NCBI GenBank assembly: GCA_907165065.1
Contig: OU015525.1
Location: 47,045,037 to 47,109,036 of the forward strand
Source of the DNA: Caprimulgus europaeus
Taxonomy: Eukaryota; Chordata; Aves; Caprimulgiformes; Caprimulgidae
DNA length: 64,000 bases
Direction: 5' to 3'
Program-made: the position numbers and the translations under genes
Notes under the pieces: generated by a model
Databases searched by the model: none
What the model saw: the letters and a program-made list of their open reading frames with translations, nothing else
Told to the model about the DNA's origin: nothing
In this document: positions 24,126-38,221 of the stretch, piece by piece
Numbering within the stretch: the first letter of the stretch is position 1
How the letters are laid out: the number at the start of each line of letters is the position of its first letter

Positions 24126-27100
24126 TGGATAAGAAAGAGTAAAGCTACTTGGAAACATGCTTCATCTATGTATATTATAACAGCTGAATAATACAAATAA
24201 TACTGTGAAATTTTTCAGATCGAGGTTCTACTTTACTTGTCTAATCCTAACATTAAGCTAGTAGTGCCATCTGGGCCTCATGACTTAACAAAACACTTCT
24301 AAAATTTTACACACCTTAGCTTGGTGAACATGATTAAATAAAGAAAAAAAAAGACAAAGAGAGGGAAAATAAGGTTTATGTTTACAGTAAAGAACAACAG
24401 ATTAACATTGTATGGAAAATTAAATAATTTAAAATCCCAAATGCAATAACATTAAAAAAAATCAATGTATTCTTTCAGCTCCTTCTGTAAAATCTTTAAA
24501 GGCTCACTGCAGCTCCTTAATTCTCCATGCTGTACAGAATAACCTACTGGAACTCAAATATCTACTAAATGATTTCTGACTTGGCTATTTTTTTCTGACT
24601 ACAGGCAACTCCTTACAGAGCCAGCTTTACTGTTCCTCAGTCAATACCAGGCCAGAATTTATCAATATTCTTCAATTGATGCATAACTTATTATTAAAGT
24701 AAACAATCATCTTAATGCTTTTCAAAGCCAGCCTCCTTAGATTTACATTTTTTTGTGTGTCTGGAGTACTACTCCATTGCATTATTTCTGTTAAGGAATA
24801 TTTTTTTATCAGACATTTGCCTGAGGAGAGTTTAACTAGGGCAGATATAGAGCTGGTATGATTTTAGAAGAGTGAGAGATTTTTGCTTTGTTTTTTTGGT
24901 GGCAGACAGGAAGGCAAAACCATTACTTGCCTTGCTGGGTCATTTCCTGCCACCTAACTTAAATTTCTGACAATACAATTCACAGAGATGTATTATATTT
25001 AGTAGGACAAACTCATCAAACCATGCCTTCTGTTTTGTTGTTAAAACTCTGATGACAAAGAACAAAGAGAATAAATGATCCATCAGTGAAATTGTGATAC
25101 TTGTTTGCAGTGTATATCTGATATGTTAATCAAACAAGTATATATTTACTAATACCTTTTAATGCACCCTCAATAGGTATTAGCCCAATAGATTTATGAA
25201 GTATTTGCAGTGACTTTTAGTTTTTGGAAAGCTTTTCTGGATGTCCAGAATCAGGATTTGAAAACTGCATCCCTGTTCTTGTACTCGAGTGCACCTGAGG
25301 TACAACAGATGAACCTCTTGCTTCTTTGATGGTGATTTGGCACGTATTTGGTTTGCAAAACTAAGGCTAAAAATTTTAGTGCAGGAACACCTCAGAGGAA
25401 TTCAAGCAGTAGACTGCTGGATTTCCTGGCAGGCTAGAGAAGCTATGGAAAGGTTTATTTCCTACAAGAAAATTCATTGCAACACATGCAGTCATCCTAA
25501 AAAAGAATAAGATATTTTCATTAAAAATACAAACATTTCCCCATATTTATTTTAAATGAAGTAATAAAAGTTAGAAGAGCAGCCACATTTCTTTCTCACG
25601 ATTTGCATACTATTTTGACTGTTATTTTAGGGTTGCTTTCAAACATTAAGCTGCTGGTTGGAACTTTTAAAAAACAACCTTTAAACAGTAAAGATTTGTA
25701 AATCTATTTCTCTCTTGACATATATAAAAAAATGGACTGTTGTTCCCCTAGTTGCTGAGTCTGATTAGTAGAAGGTTTCAAGGATGGCTATAGATATTCA
25801 TTGAAAGCCTCAAAGTTGGAATATGTGGTCAAAGTAGATGTAAAACTCCCTGTCTGAGCCTTGTCTCAGGGAACTCTGCACTGAGTCTTCTGAAGCTTTA
25901 AGTATCAGCCAAACCCATCATAGTAAAAGCCCAAAGGAAAATGCTCTTCACTGTTTCAGGATGATTCCGGCTTGTGATGGAAAATCCTGCTGGTTCAGAC
26001 ACGCAACCTTTTTGCATTCAGCTAAAATGAGCTGAAGAATATCCACTATAAAGCATGCTACCACCACCTTCAAACTACACTTGTAAAATTTTGTTTTAAT
26101 ATCTGAGTACAGGGAGTCCATGCCAGCTCCTCACCTTTAAACAAAGTGTGATCTGTGCAAATGGCTTTGCAGGTAGCTGATACCGTTCCAAGTCATGTTT
26201 GTATTTTCTCCTCTGGTGTCTGCCTGCCCAGGTACCCACGGGAGACCTCTAAAGCTATAGGGAGTCCTTTAGAATTCATCCAGGTTTATTCTCCAAATCG
26301 CTGCAGAGGACAAGGTATTTCTACTGCAGGTTCCCAAGCTGATGTCAGTTTATATGTACTTTATTTCAAGGTAAACTTCACAGAGCTGATTAAAGCTTTT
26401 TATGTAGCTGCTTTTGGCCGCTAGAAAGGTATAATCAGAGTGAACATAAGAATCTGAACACGGGTAGCTGTCTTCTTTTCAAATACTCTTAACATCAAAG
26501 CTATTAGCAAACACTTGCAGTAATAATTTCCTTCATGTTTCCTTCCTGATAGCTTTCATGTGTTTCTAAATTTCACTAACATTTCCTTTATCAATCACTA
26601 GATGTTTTTTAAAAGTTCACTTACCACCTAAAGCACAGATGTGAAAAAATAGTAAAAACATGTATCAATACCATTTTAAGCACTAATTAACTTTAAGATT
26701 TTTTTTTTTTAATTTTTTTTTACAAACTCATATTGACTTTTCTCACTCATGTGTCCTCCTGTCATATGTCATTCACTTCTGTATGTTATGCTGTCCCTGG
26801 ATAGATAGCAGAAAAGGTTGGCATAAGCAACATTATAAAACAAGGTTAACTGTAATCATTTTCAGCACCTAACAAGCCTTCTTCTGTTTATGGACCAGAT
26901 GGGGGTTCTACCTGGAGAATACTACCTGAAAAAATCAGTTAGAATTCAAATATTGTCTTAAGTACTATCCTAAGTATTGCTAGAAACCTTATACCTCTAC
27001 TTGTGAAAATAGGAAGAGATGTTGTCTATGTACATAAAATTAACCTTTAAACAAAATTAAACTATATTCTAGAGTAAAAGGAAAAAAAGTATTATGTTAT

Positions 27101-28689
27101 TCATCCCTTATGCTCCCAGTAAGCAAAATGGTATTAAGCCAAGAGTAAGTTTGGTCCATTATTTTTTATCGATGTTATCTAGTATTAGACTTTGAAAATA
27201 TTTGCATATTTCCATTCTAAGTATGCAATCTAAATCAAAATTCTAGAATACCATGAAGTATCCTACATAAGCATCTTTCCAAAGTAACATGTATTGTAGT
27301 TTTAGGCACGGCAACTAAAATAAATAGAATGAAAGATTTACAGGCATGGCTTTGTAAGACAGTTGTCATGTACTTGGCCACATACAAAAATCAGGTATAA
27401 TGAGCAATGAATAAGGCAGAGACATGTTTATGTTAATGCAGACCAACAGCTACTACAAAGGTTGGGAGTAAAAGTTGAGAGTACAGTAAACATAACCTCC
27501 TAAGTTAAATTATAAAGACTACCTTTAAAATATATTCATTCATTGAACTTATACTTTGGCTATATTGACTCTGCATCTGTCCTCTTTCTCCTCCTTTTTC
27601 TTCTCTGACACTCCCTAGGACTCTGTGCTGGTGCTGTGGAATCATAACATGGCACAGTGACAGACCTTAGTTTAATCTCAACATATAAATATGGAGCTCT
27701 TAAGGAAGAATACTTTTTTATTTACAAGCCATCATTTTTCATACGCTAGGGGTAACAGCATTTAACTCTTTGATCTTCTGACCAAACTATTTGCTTGAGG
27801 ACAGAAATGGTCTCTGCAGAAAGCATGGGACAGACCTCAGCTCTGAAATTTATTTAAAGATAAAATGTAAATCAGTTTAACAACAGCATAAACCCCTTAC
27901 AATTTCCTTTCAGTAATATTAAAAAAAAAAAAATCCATTTGTTAAGTTTTTTCCACATAGAGGCTTCCAGTGTGCAGATAAAGGATGCTAAGGACTAGAG
28001 ATGCTGATGCATGATGGCATGTGCACTTAATTCCACCTTGACTAGGTGTGGTAAATCTTAACTTGAACCAGACACAACACTACAGACAAGGCATTATACT
28101 CTCCAGACTTGTTTATATTGCATAATTCGTATTTGTTTAACTTCTTCATATTTGTTTTATAACTGTGGTGTGTGATTAAAGTTCATATGTATTGAAAATC
28201 TTGTTAGAAACATTCAGTACAGTACTACTCTCCCATTGTTACATTGTTTGATTTCCCATAGAAAAAGACTATTTAATTCAGTCAATCCCTCAGTATTTCT
28301 ACTTTTGTACAGTTTCGATATAGCAAAAAATATATACAATTGCATATATGAGAAGCTATATATTCCTACACATTCAAATGTCTTTTCCTTTTTTAAAATA
28401 GTCATTACATAGAAGAATGATATGTTTCTATAACTTCTATCTTTTAAAAAACTTCATTTGCCACCCCACAGATACTATTAGTTTACTGAGAAAACAAATT
28501 AGGATAGTTTTACAGGTACCCTAAGCAAACAGCAGCCTGAAAATATTGATTCAGATGGGACTGTAACACTACAAATAATTAAAAATCTAGACCTATTTCT
28601 AGTCATGTTTGTCTCCTGTCCTTAAACTTTATTTTCCAATAACAATATATTTTGCTACATGTTTATATCAACACTTGTGGGTATTTATT
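24126..28689. other. Unique AT-rich intergenic DNA
   Basis: No gene or recognised repeat. It contains a T-rich stretch at about 26700-26721. The 26155-26424 plus-strand open stretch (89 codons) has no recognisable motif and no supporting context. Confidence 0.6.
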
Positions 28690-29345
28690 GATAGCTGTCT
28701 GAACATGAGCCAGCAGTGTTCCCAGGTGGCCAAGAAGACCAACAGCATCATGGCCTGTATCAGGAACAGCGTGGCCAGTAGGACCAGGGAGGTTATCCTA
28801 CCCCCTGTACAGAGCATTGGTGAGGCTGCACCTCGAGTACTGGGTTAAGTTTTGGGCCCCTCATTACAAGAAAGACACTGAGGTGCTGGAGCAAGTCCAG
28901 AGAAAGGCAACAAAGCAGGTGAAGGGTCTGGAGCACATGTCTTATGAGGAGCAGCTGAGGGAGCTGGGATTGTTTAGTCTAGAGAAAAGGATGCTCAAAG
29001 GAGACCTTCTCACTGTCTACAAATACCTGAAAGGAGGATGTAGAGAGTTGGGTGTTGGTCTCTTATCCCAAGTAAGAAGTGACAGGATGAGAGGAAATGG
29101 CCTCAAGTTGCTCCCAGAGAAGTTCAGATTGGCTATTAAGAGTTTCTTTACTGAAAGGGTTATCAAGTATTGGAATGGGTTGCCGAGGGCAGTGGTGGAG
29201 TCTTCATCCCTGGAGGGATTTGAGTCATCTAGGCATAGTGCTTAGGGATATGGTTTAGGGGACCTGTCAGTGTTTGCTTAACGACTGGACTTGATGGTCT
29301 TCTAGGTCTTTTCCAATCCAGGCAGTTCTGTGATACTATGATTTT
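28690..29345 (+). mobile_element. CR1 LINE 3' end
   Basis: A 5'-truncated CR1 starting inside the RT C-terminal coding (CTGAACATGAGCCAGCAGTG) and running through the 3' UTR to GTTCTGTGATACTATGATTTT. The first ~120 bp carry a frame break before 28817; downstream the frame is open to 29245. The subfamily is close to the copy at 111-1140 and to the one ending at 32763. Confidence 0.93.
28817..29245 (+). pseudogene. CR1 ORF2 C-terminal fragment
   Basis: 142 codons corresponding to the conserved CR1 C-terminus: [20 protein letters not shown], then [39 protein letters not shown] and the terminal [19 protein letters not shown] block. In the intact protein this is the end of the RT. The ATG at 28817 lies inside the element and is not a native start. 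No catalytic residues are included. Confidence 0.85.
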
Positions 29346-32300
29346 CATGACACATATGTAGTCTTAATCATTAAATCTTTATGATATTTTCATCAGCTGT
29401 ATATTAATGACTATGTGTTGTTTTGGGGTTTTTTTTAACTTTGATTCTCTCTAAGAATGAAATTCCAATGACAATTTTCAAGAAGAAATTCAGATGCACT
29501 TCACGGATTATTTGACATTGCAGACAACAACTGGATGTTAAAGATGCATCAAAAAAAAAATACTGTAGTATAAGAAAATAATACCAATAGATATGAGAGA
29601 AAGCAAGCAGATCAAAAACTACAACAGCTTTTCAATTTCCATAAGAACTAAAGTCTTGATAACTTGTCTGAGAAAGGTTCTTTCCTTAATAGCCAATATC
29701 CAGTAGTTTGAAGACTGAGAAATGCAAATTCAATTCCCTGTTCTTCTAAACCAAAGCAGGAGCTTTAACCTAGACACATACTCTGGTATTCTCCTGCCAT
29801 AAGAGAACAGGTCTAGCTCTCTTTCCTTTCTCCTCTTTACTATTATTTATTCATAAATAAATATTGATTCATTCAAGAACAGACTTGGGAAAGAGGCTGA
29901 ACAAGAAACATGAACCTGAAGTTGCTTCATTCTCTGACACTGTCTTTACTGTCTGCACTTTCTGTTCTCCCTTTCCCATTCCCTGTTCCCCTGCAAGGGT
30001 CTATACTAGATCTGACATCTTCTCCTTTAAATCAGTCTATTTCTAGAGAAAGTGATTGAGCAAAGTAGTCACCTGAGAGAAGGAAAGCATCATCTGTAGT
30101 GTTAATTGAACTGTAATTTTGCTGAAAAACTGTTTGACCAGCTTTGCTTACAAATCTAAAAATTAAGGTGGGAATTCTTTTTGAAATTGTCTTTATAACT
30201 ATCATGCTAAATACATGCACTATATTAAACAACTGGATCCAAAAATGTGTCTGTTTGTGACTTCAAAGGGTAGTTAACATGTTCTAAAATATTTTTTTTT
30301 AGCAGAACTTGAATCCATTATTAAAACAATCTTTTACGCTCAAAGAGAACAGTTCCTCTGGGGATATCATTCCTATATAAGCAAACATCCCTTCACAGTT
30401 CAAAGCCAGTTTTCTAGCCACTTAAGACCTAAGCCAGAGAACTTCCTTTACAAAACTCCACAAGGTCACTTCTTACTCTGGGTCATTACAACTCACAAAC
30501 TGCTTGCTTGCACAGACTCGGTGTGCACACGATGGGCTTTAAGCAACTTCAGCATTTGAGAAGACACATGTGGAATGGCAAAGTACTGAGTGTTGGCACC
30601 AGTTCCATGGATGCCTCCTCCAACACCACTCAGCTCGTGCTTTTTCACAAAGCAAACTATTCCATCATTTTGGTGAAGGTGGTCAATTTTTTGCAGGGAA
30701 AGTGATTTCATAGTTTTTCAATTTTCTGGTAGGGACATCCTATTACATTAATTTGTTTCAATATTTTCTGTGGTAAAGTCTATTTATTTATTTAGACAGA
30801 ACTGCGTGGCTCTTTTCCTTGTTGAAGTTGATCATCAAATTCTTCTGCCTTCTGAAATATCCACATCACTACTGTGCTAAGGCCTCCCTTTCTTGCAACA
30901 AAATAGGTCCTCAAAGCATATCTCATCTCTGCTAAGTTTTCTTGCATCTCAGTCGATTTTTTCTCATTTGTAATTGCATCATGCCATATACCTCTGTGTG
31001 AAGAGATGAGAAACATGAATAATTATCAACACTAGAAAGTCTAATTAATGTTCCCAAATCTCTTAAAAAGAACAACCAACCAAACAAACAAACAAAAAAC
31101 CCACAAGAAAACAAAACCCCCAAAGCTGCCAGTTTTTACTTATTTTCAGCTGTTGCCTGCTAGATTTTCATAGAGGTCATTTTCCCATTGCAGAAGAGGA
31201 ATTATGTATTTTCTGGATTGTAAGATTATTTAGTCCTAATGGCTTTAAAGAGAAACACAGTTTTTCAGTTTGAATCTTACCTTTTTTTCACCTCTTTAGT
31301 AGCTGATGACCAGAGTACCTGAAACATTTGGACAGACAAGCCTATTTATTTTTGTTGATCTTCAAAGAAATCAAGACATATATTTGCAAAATCAGCTAGA
31401 AAACTTAATCAGTAAGATTGAGAATGTCCAAAAGTGACTTACCTTGATGCCTATCCAGAAAGTAGTAACCTAAAATCTTTCAACTCAGTGCTTTTCCCTA
31501 CTGCTAACATTTTATGAGGCAACGAGTAAAGAAAAGGAAAATAATAAATCTTTTGGCTCTTTTGCACTTCTCTTTTGTAAGCTCTAATTTTTCTATTACT
31601 AGAGCTAAATCTCTAATAATACATATATGCCTTAATGAATCAGCTGACCTCTTAGGAACTGTCTTTTAGAGAAGCAAAATGCTGTAAATCTCTGACACTT
31701 ACCATATGTATAATAAAAATAAACCATAGAAATCTTCTATATAGTACTACTAACAGTAGCAACCCTAAAAGGTGTGCAGATGAAATGAGGTCATGGTCTA
31801 CATTCAATAATCATCAGAAGCAGCTGGCTGTGAAAGGGAGTGCATGAGGAACAATTAGGGGAGATAGCAGCAGGCAGTGCTCCCACCACACATTAGTTGT
31901 TGTGCAGAGTGTTGTGCTTACCTGAGGCATAATACCTCCCAGAGCACCTGCTGCAGTACTGCAAATCCACACCATCCCCATCGTGGCCCAGTATCTTAAA
32001 GGCTTAATTGAGCTTTTATTTCTAGAAGCACAAAATCTAAAAGGAAATTAAAAAAAAAAAGTTTCAAACTTTTATTTCCGTGTTGACTTGCTTAAAAATG
32101 TTTTTTTTTTAAAAAAGCCTAGGGAGAGGTAGGCTTCAAAGTCAGACATGATACTTTCCAAAAAACTGTGACAAACAAAAACACAGCTTCTTTGGCCAGA
32201 TCTCTCTATATGCACTAGAAAAACTGTAGATCTTTTAAATGATAAAGTTTGGTCACCCCAAGTCTTAAGTCTTTCATTATAAGAAATAATCTATTGGAGT

Positions 32301-32409
32301 GACAATATCCAGGGGAAAGAAAGAAAAAGAAAAAAAAAAAAAAGAGAAGAAAAATGAAGACTTATCCATGAACTAAAGACTATGGAAATATTTTTCACAA
32401 ACAAAGATT
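29346..32409. other. Unique AT-rich intergenic DNA
   Basis: No gene or identifiable transposon. It holds a small (CAAA)n run at about 31076-31101 and a purine-rich A/G stretch at about 32320-32356, just before the next CR1. Overlapping open stretches at 30493-30711 (both strands) have no family motif. Confidence 0.6.
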
Positions 32410-32763
32410 TCAAGGGGCTTAAACAGGTAGATAGTGTAGAGAGGTGGGGGTCAGTCTATTCAACCAAGTAACAAGTGACAGGAAGAGAAGAAATGGCCTC
32501 AAGTTGCTCCAAGGAAAGTTTAGATTGGATATTAGGAAGAATTTCTTTGCTGAAAGGGTTATCAGGTATTGGAATGCATTACCAAGGGCAGTGGGGTTAA
32601 GTCCCCATCCCCAGAGGTATTTAAGAGTCATCTATACATAATGCTCAGGGATATGGTTTAGTTGTGGTTTAGGGGACTTGTCAGTGTTAGGTTAGCGATT
32701 GGACTTGATGATCTTATAGGTCTTTTCCAATCCAGGCAATTCAATTATTCTGTGATTCTGTGA
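32410..32763 (+). mobile_element. CR1 LINE 3' end
   Basis: A 5'-truncated CR1. It contains the last coding part (about 32444-32641), with residues [20 protein letters not shown] and then [18 protein letters not shown]. The 3' UTR follows, with GATTGGACTTGATGATCTTA and the terminus ATTCTGTGATTCTGTGAT. The 5' edge near 32410-32425 is approximate. Confidence 0.92.
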
Positions 32764-35253
32764 TAGAATGCCCTCTCTAAAAACACAGTTGTGGTTTTAA
32801 ATAAATCACTGGTAGTTAATCCTTGCTTTTAGGTCCAGTTGACCAAAAAAAGATGGTCTTCATCACATATTTTGAATAATTTAACATAATCTGTTGCTAC
32901 CTATAGAACAATGAAAGATCTCTGGCCCTGTGATTTTTTTTCCGAATGTGTAACGCACGTATGCTATTTAACAGGTGCTGAAGTTACCCTTTTCTATCTC
33001 TCATGAATAATTTTACTGTATTTAGAAGTGCGGGTTGGGTTCTTTGTAACCTGAAATGAAACCCTCAACTAAAATCTTTGCAAAACCCCCAAAAAACTCT
33101 CATATGAAACTGTTCCCTATCAATTAAAAATTCTGAACGCACCTTGGCACTAAAGATTATTGTTTTCACAATAGGAAATATGGCTTACAAAAACTAAAAA
33201 GCTGATGTACCGATTACCACAGGTATCATTACTGAATAAAATATAGTTATTGCATAGATATTTCCACATACTAGTAAATTATTCAATGAACTGCGGTGCA
33301 TGAAGCAAAACAGTTTTTCAAGATGTACCACTCATAGAAAGAAACTCTTGCCTACTACTACCTAATAATACAAAAACTACTGTACAGGAATGGCCATATT
33401 CCTCACGTAAGATAAATCCACATAATTATGGTTCTTTTTTCTGTACACAGGTAGCTAAAACCTAGAATAATTTTAAAAAATCTAATTGAAGTTTTGTACA
33501 CACAATAAGAAACAATAAAATGATTTGGAAGCGAATATAATTTGCATATGACACAAATATTGGCAGCATGACAAATGAGGAGTACAAAATGATGGAGTAG
33601 TGAGGAAGTCTAGCAAAATTCTTGGTAGAATGAATGGAAATCCCAAATAACAGTGTAAGAGTGACTGTGAGAATGATTTGACTGACACTCAAATACAAAG
33701 TAAATTTCAGTGCCAATCTGCTGAAAAAAATTCAAGAACAGAAATCCTCTAGCCATGGTCACAAAAGCGGGGCAGAGCTTTTGCATTATTGTGGATATGG
33801 TTGTTGTGAAGGAAGTTTTATCTTCTGTGCATCATCCTCTTGTATCAAGTTAGGTTTGCCTTAATCAGGAAACAGAAAAAACTATTTAATTTTTGTCTGC
33901 CTAGGCACTTACCAACTGAATTTCCATGATGCGAGCTGTGGCTTTCTGCTAATAACCATTCTGCTGCAACATGAGTTCCAGTATCCTCCTCCAAAGCCAT
34001 CTTAGATTTATGGTTAGACTGTCCGTCTAATTGTAGAACAAGGGTGCCTTAATTATCTCCTCAGTCGCTCAGAATCAGAGTCAGAATGATAAAACAAGTG
34101 AAGTTTCTACAAAACTAAATAGCCGTAGCGTTCTGCACCTGGATGCTGATTCAAGCAATCTAGTCACAAATTTTCTTATACAGTCTATTAAAAAAAACCC
34201 AAAACCAAACCAAACCAAATTAAAAAAAGAATAAAGAAAAACTTTGTTGTCCATTCTTTGTTGAGGCCAGCATGATAAGTGGTAACCTCTGACTTAACCT
34301 ACCCTTAACTTGAGGACTAAGTAGAATTCTCTGTGTACTGCATCCAGACAATTTTAAATGTTTGTTTTAATGGCCATTCAGTGCTTTCCCTGCACTTTAT
34401 AATTACTTCTTTTGCCTCCAAATCTCTCTACACAAAGCAAATGGTAGATTTATTAAATCTATCTTCATAAACAGAGGATCTGGTGTTCATTTAATATTAA
34501 AATACCAATGAGATTTGGCATATGCAGCAGAAGACAGAAGGACAAACACTAATAAAGAAGTTAAAAATATAATAAACTGTTACTTAAGGGGAAAAATGTT
34601 CTTCATGGTTATTTAAGTGTTGGCATGATCTAGAGGCCATCTCTATTTGATTTGAATGAACTTTCACTGAAGAGCACTATTCTGGAAGATAAAAGCATCT
34701 CCGGGTGTCAGTGACAAAAGTAGTTTAAGATCATTCAGCCATCTCAAAATGAAAATGTATATTTTACATTATTTCCGAATACTGTCAAATCAGCTGTGCA
34801 TTTATCACTTCTTCCATCAGTACAGTATTTTTAGAAAGATGCTTAAATATATTTCAGAAGCAATTCAAAATCTATTTTTATCACTCATCCCACAAATATT
34901 AAATTGCCAAGTGTATGTCTCCAGCTTAGATTTTTTTGTTGTTGATGGTTTTTTTTTTAAAACACAATCATATAATTTATCACTTTGAAATATTTTTTAT
35001 CAGTGTAAGAGCTAAATAGTAACAGGTTATGTTGGAACAGCATTGAAAAATACATTTTCCTAGAGTTTCAACTACCACCACTGGCTCCCACTATATGCAT
35101 CTCTTTCCAATATTGAAGTTAGTTTAAACACTTTATTTTAGCAGTTCGTATCACTGTTCTTTAGTATCCAACTCTAATTTAAATATATCTCAGTCTGGAG
35201 ACTACAGTGTTTTGCTTCAAAACAGTCAAGGTGGGTCTGGAGAAATATATAAC
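32764..35253. other. Unique AT-rich intergenic DNA
   Basis: No gene or recognised repeat apart from a short A-rich ACCAA-type simple sequence at about 34190-34240. The hydrophobic minus-strand frame at 33462-33716 is AT-driven and is not called. Confidence 0.6.
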
Positions 35254-35300
35254 TGTCCTAGTTTTGTTAGGATAGAGTTAATTTTGTCATTGTATGTTTT
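35254..35300 (+). mobile_element. ERVL-type LTR start (truncated stub)
   Basis: TGTCCTAGTTTTGTTAGGAT followed by AGAGTTAATTTTGTCATTG resembles the first ~45 bp of the abundant bird ERVL LTR, which starts TGTCCTGGTTT and has GGATAGAGTTAATTTTC shortly after (recalled from general knowledge). The match dissolves into a T17 tract (35297-35313), and no rest of the LTR is visible. It is a truncated insertion or a heavily decayed copy. Confidence 0.6.
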
Positions 35301-35313
35301 TTTTTTTTTTTTT

Positions 35314-37785
35314 GGTAGGTTGTTTTTTTTTAGTTAAAATAACGTGTCACATCTTTTCTTGTATTTCCTTCTGTAAATTTTGTTAACTGAACTCAAAGTT
35401 AACAGATCAACTGAAATATATAAATTTCTACCTTAATTGTAATTGCAAGTCTGATGATTGCATATTAATAATACTTAACTTTTCACTCAGAGAAGGATTC
35501 ACATCAGTTGCATATATGTGATCAAAATGCCTAAGATGTGTGTTGTTACACAACAACGTTAAGCACCGAATCACAGCAGCTGAAATTTCTGATTTCAGAC
35601 TTTTTCAAACACTTGAAAACTGTTCAAAAGACTCCTTTTCCTATTTTTTTTTTTCCAGTTTGAAATGGCTCCTCTATTTAAAGTAAAAAACTTAGACATA
35701 CAGTGCCAAGAGGTATACACACCTTTTTTTTAATATGTTTAATTTCAGCCTGCATTAAAAAGTTTAACAGCACAATTATAATGAGTCTTGGCTATGTATT
35801 ATTCTATTCCTTCATGAAAAGGAGGTCAATGTAATTTTTTAGTTTTCTTTCCATAGAACTAACACAGGTATTAAGATTTCCAGAAAACAGTAATTTTATT
35901 TAAGAAGTTTAGCCAATATACTTTTTCAATTTGTGGGAAGGGACTTATCTCTCTTTTGTGAAGCAGAACCCAGAAAAGCTTCATTTATTCTGGATGGCTT
36001 TTAAACTAGAGAGTAGTCCCTAGCTTTATCACTAGCTGTATCTGTATCTGCGTTTCCCACATTCAGATCTTGTGTACATTACGCCACAGGTTTACTAGAT
36101 ATATTTTGGCAAGTGAAAATCTCACTGTTTCTTTATTTAAACGGCAAGTCCAGCTGTAAGGTAAAAGATATCTGCAGAGTGATTATGTGAAGCAAATACT
36201 TCCACAAAACAGGTGCTCCCCAGTGAAAATGACAGGTTTTGAGCAAAACCAAGAATATACTTTAACATGAGCTTCTTTACTTCAACATAATATTGCAATA
36301 AGGAAACAACACAATATTTCTTGGAAATTTCCCTGTGGATTAATAGTTCAATTTCAGGAAAGAATTTTGAAACATTGCTGGAGAGCCTTCCTTCGCAGAC
36401 CTGACAGCAGCATTGCCTACAGAATACAGAAATAACAGGCTTCATACTGAAATGGAAATAATCCTGCTAAGCTCAAAACGGGAGACAACTGTCTTCCAGC
36501 AGTTCCTACATGTTGGTTTGTAGGGTGTGTGCTGCTAGAAAAGTAAAACGGTACACTTAAAAAATAATGTCATATCCGACATGGATTGGACAGAAATTTA
36601 AATCTGTTTAGTAGTTTCTATATGGTGTCATTTCATATTTGTTTAAAGCAGTGATTCTAAATCTACAAGGTGCAGTAGCCAAGAAATTCAGTGCATTATC
36701 TGTGGTTCACAGAACTGACTGTTTAATCTATGTCAAGTCAGTGGTGGAAGATTTTTTTGGTACTGATAACCAGGTAGATTCTGAGGCCAGAAGCAAGTGA
36801 TGTGCAAGAACAACTCCTGCAGTACCATTATGTAATGAAAGTGTAGTCATGATATAAAAATAAAACCCTGTGATTTAGGGATTCAATTTCTTTTTAATAA
36901 GTACCAATATATAAGTACGACTATTCTGTTGGGTTATAAAGCTGTATACTGTCCTCTCTGTAGATAAAAACAGAGTGAGGTTATTGAAAGAGAAAAAAAT
37001 CTTGTTTCTCTAGGTTTTATGCTACAAATCATTGTCCAGTCAAATACTCTACTTTATTTCTTCCCTACTGTTTCCTTTACTTGCTGCTCCTCCATTGAAG
37101 TACAAGCAATTCTCAAGGGTTAAGCTGTATCAGATGTGGTTTCCCATGCAGTTTGCACAAAGATCAGCCTTAGGCATGTTGTAAATAGTTAGTGAATAGA
37201 TGATCTGATTCTATAACAAACATTTTGATTAATGTATCTTGTTTCCAGAGTGTCATTCATAAAGTTTAATGAGAATAAGAATTTCAATACATGGAAAAAT
37301 GACATAAATTCTTCCTTAAAAAAGGTTTACAGAGGATGCTGTGGAATTTCACACAGCTTAGACTGAACTTCTAAAAATATCAATAAGATCTTTATAATAT
37401 CATCCCTACAATGCACAACAAAATGATTCTGAGTAAGCAAACACTATATTTTCTCCTCTTGAACCAAATATGATAACCCAATCTGGTTGTATTGTGACTA
37501 TCTTAAAACCTGTACACCTCAGGGCTTCTCAGTACCTAATGAAAGGGAAGGATGAGTTCAGAGGTTTTCTTGGTGAAGGAAGGGAGGGAGAGGGGGGCTA
37601 AATCAGGCATGCCAGGGATCACCATCTACAATCTTGAGTGATGAGCAAATCACATAGCAAGAGTAAGCAGTATGAATCCCACAAAACTTCTGTAAATGCT
37701 GTTGTCAATATTTCTGTCATTTTCAAAATATTTCTAGTCTTTTAAGTGAAAACCAAACCAACCAAACAGGAGTACAGGTGATTTT
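35314..37785. other. Unique AT-rich intergenic DNA
   Basis: No gene or recognised transposon. A purine run at 37577-37597 (GGAAGGGAGGGAGAGGGGGG) precedes the next CR1. The 102-codon minus frame at 36137-36445 shows no recognisable motif. Confidence 0.6.
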
Positions 37786-38221
37786 CCCCCTGTACTCTGC
37801 TCTCGCAAGGTCCCATCTGGAGTACAGCATCCAGTTCTGGAGCCCCCAACACAAGAGAGACATGGATCAGTTAGAAAGAATCCAGAAGAGGGCCACAAGG
37901 ATGATCCAAGGGCTGAGCACCCTTCCTATGAGGACAGTCTGAGAGAGTTGGGGCTGTTCAGCCTGGAAAAGAGAAGGCTCTGGGGAGACCTTACAGCCTT
38001 CCAGTACATGAAGGGGGCTAACAAGGAACCTTGGGAGGGAGTTTTCATAAGGGCAGTTAATGATAGAACAAGGGGAAATGGCTTTAAACTGAAAGAGGGT
38101 AGGTTTAGATGAGATATTAGGAAGAAATTATTCACTGTGAGGGTGGTGAGACACTGGAACAGGTTGTCCACAGAAGTTGTGGATGTCCCCTCCCTGGAAG
38201 TGTTCAAGGCCAGGTTGGATC
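37786..38221 (+). mobile_element. CR1 fragment without a 3' tail
   Basis: Starts in the RT C-terminal coding (CCTGTACTCTGCTCTCGCAAGGTCC... GGAGTACAGCATCCAGTTCTGG). It runs through the GGGCTGTTCAGCCTGGAAAAG and GGTGGTGAGACACTGGAACAGG blocks and stops abruptly after AGGCCAGGTTGGAT. The 3' UTR and terminal octamers are absent. The sequence differs from the other plus-strand copies, so it is a different CR1 subfamily. Both ends are missing. Confidence 0.9.
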
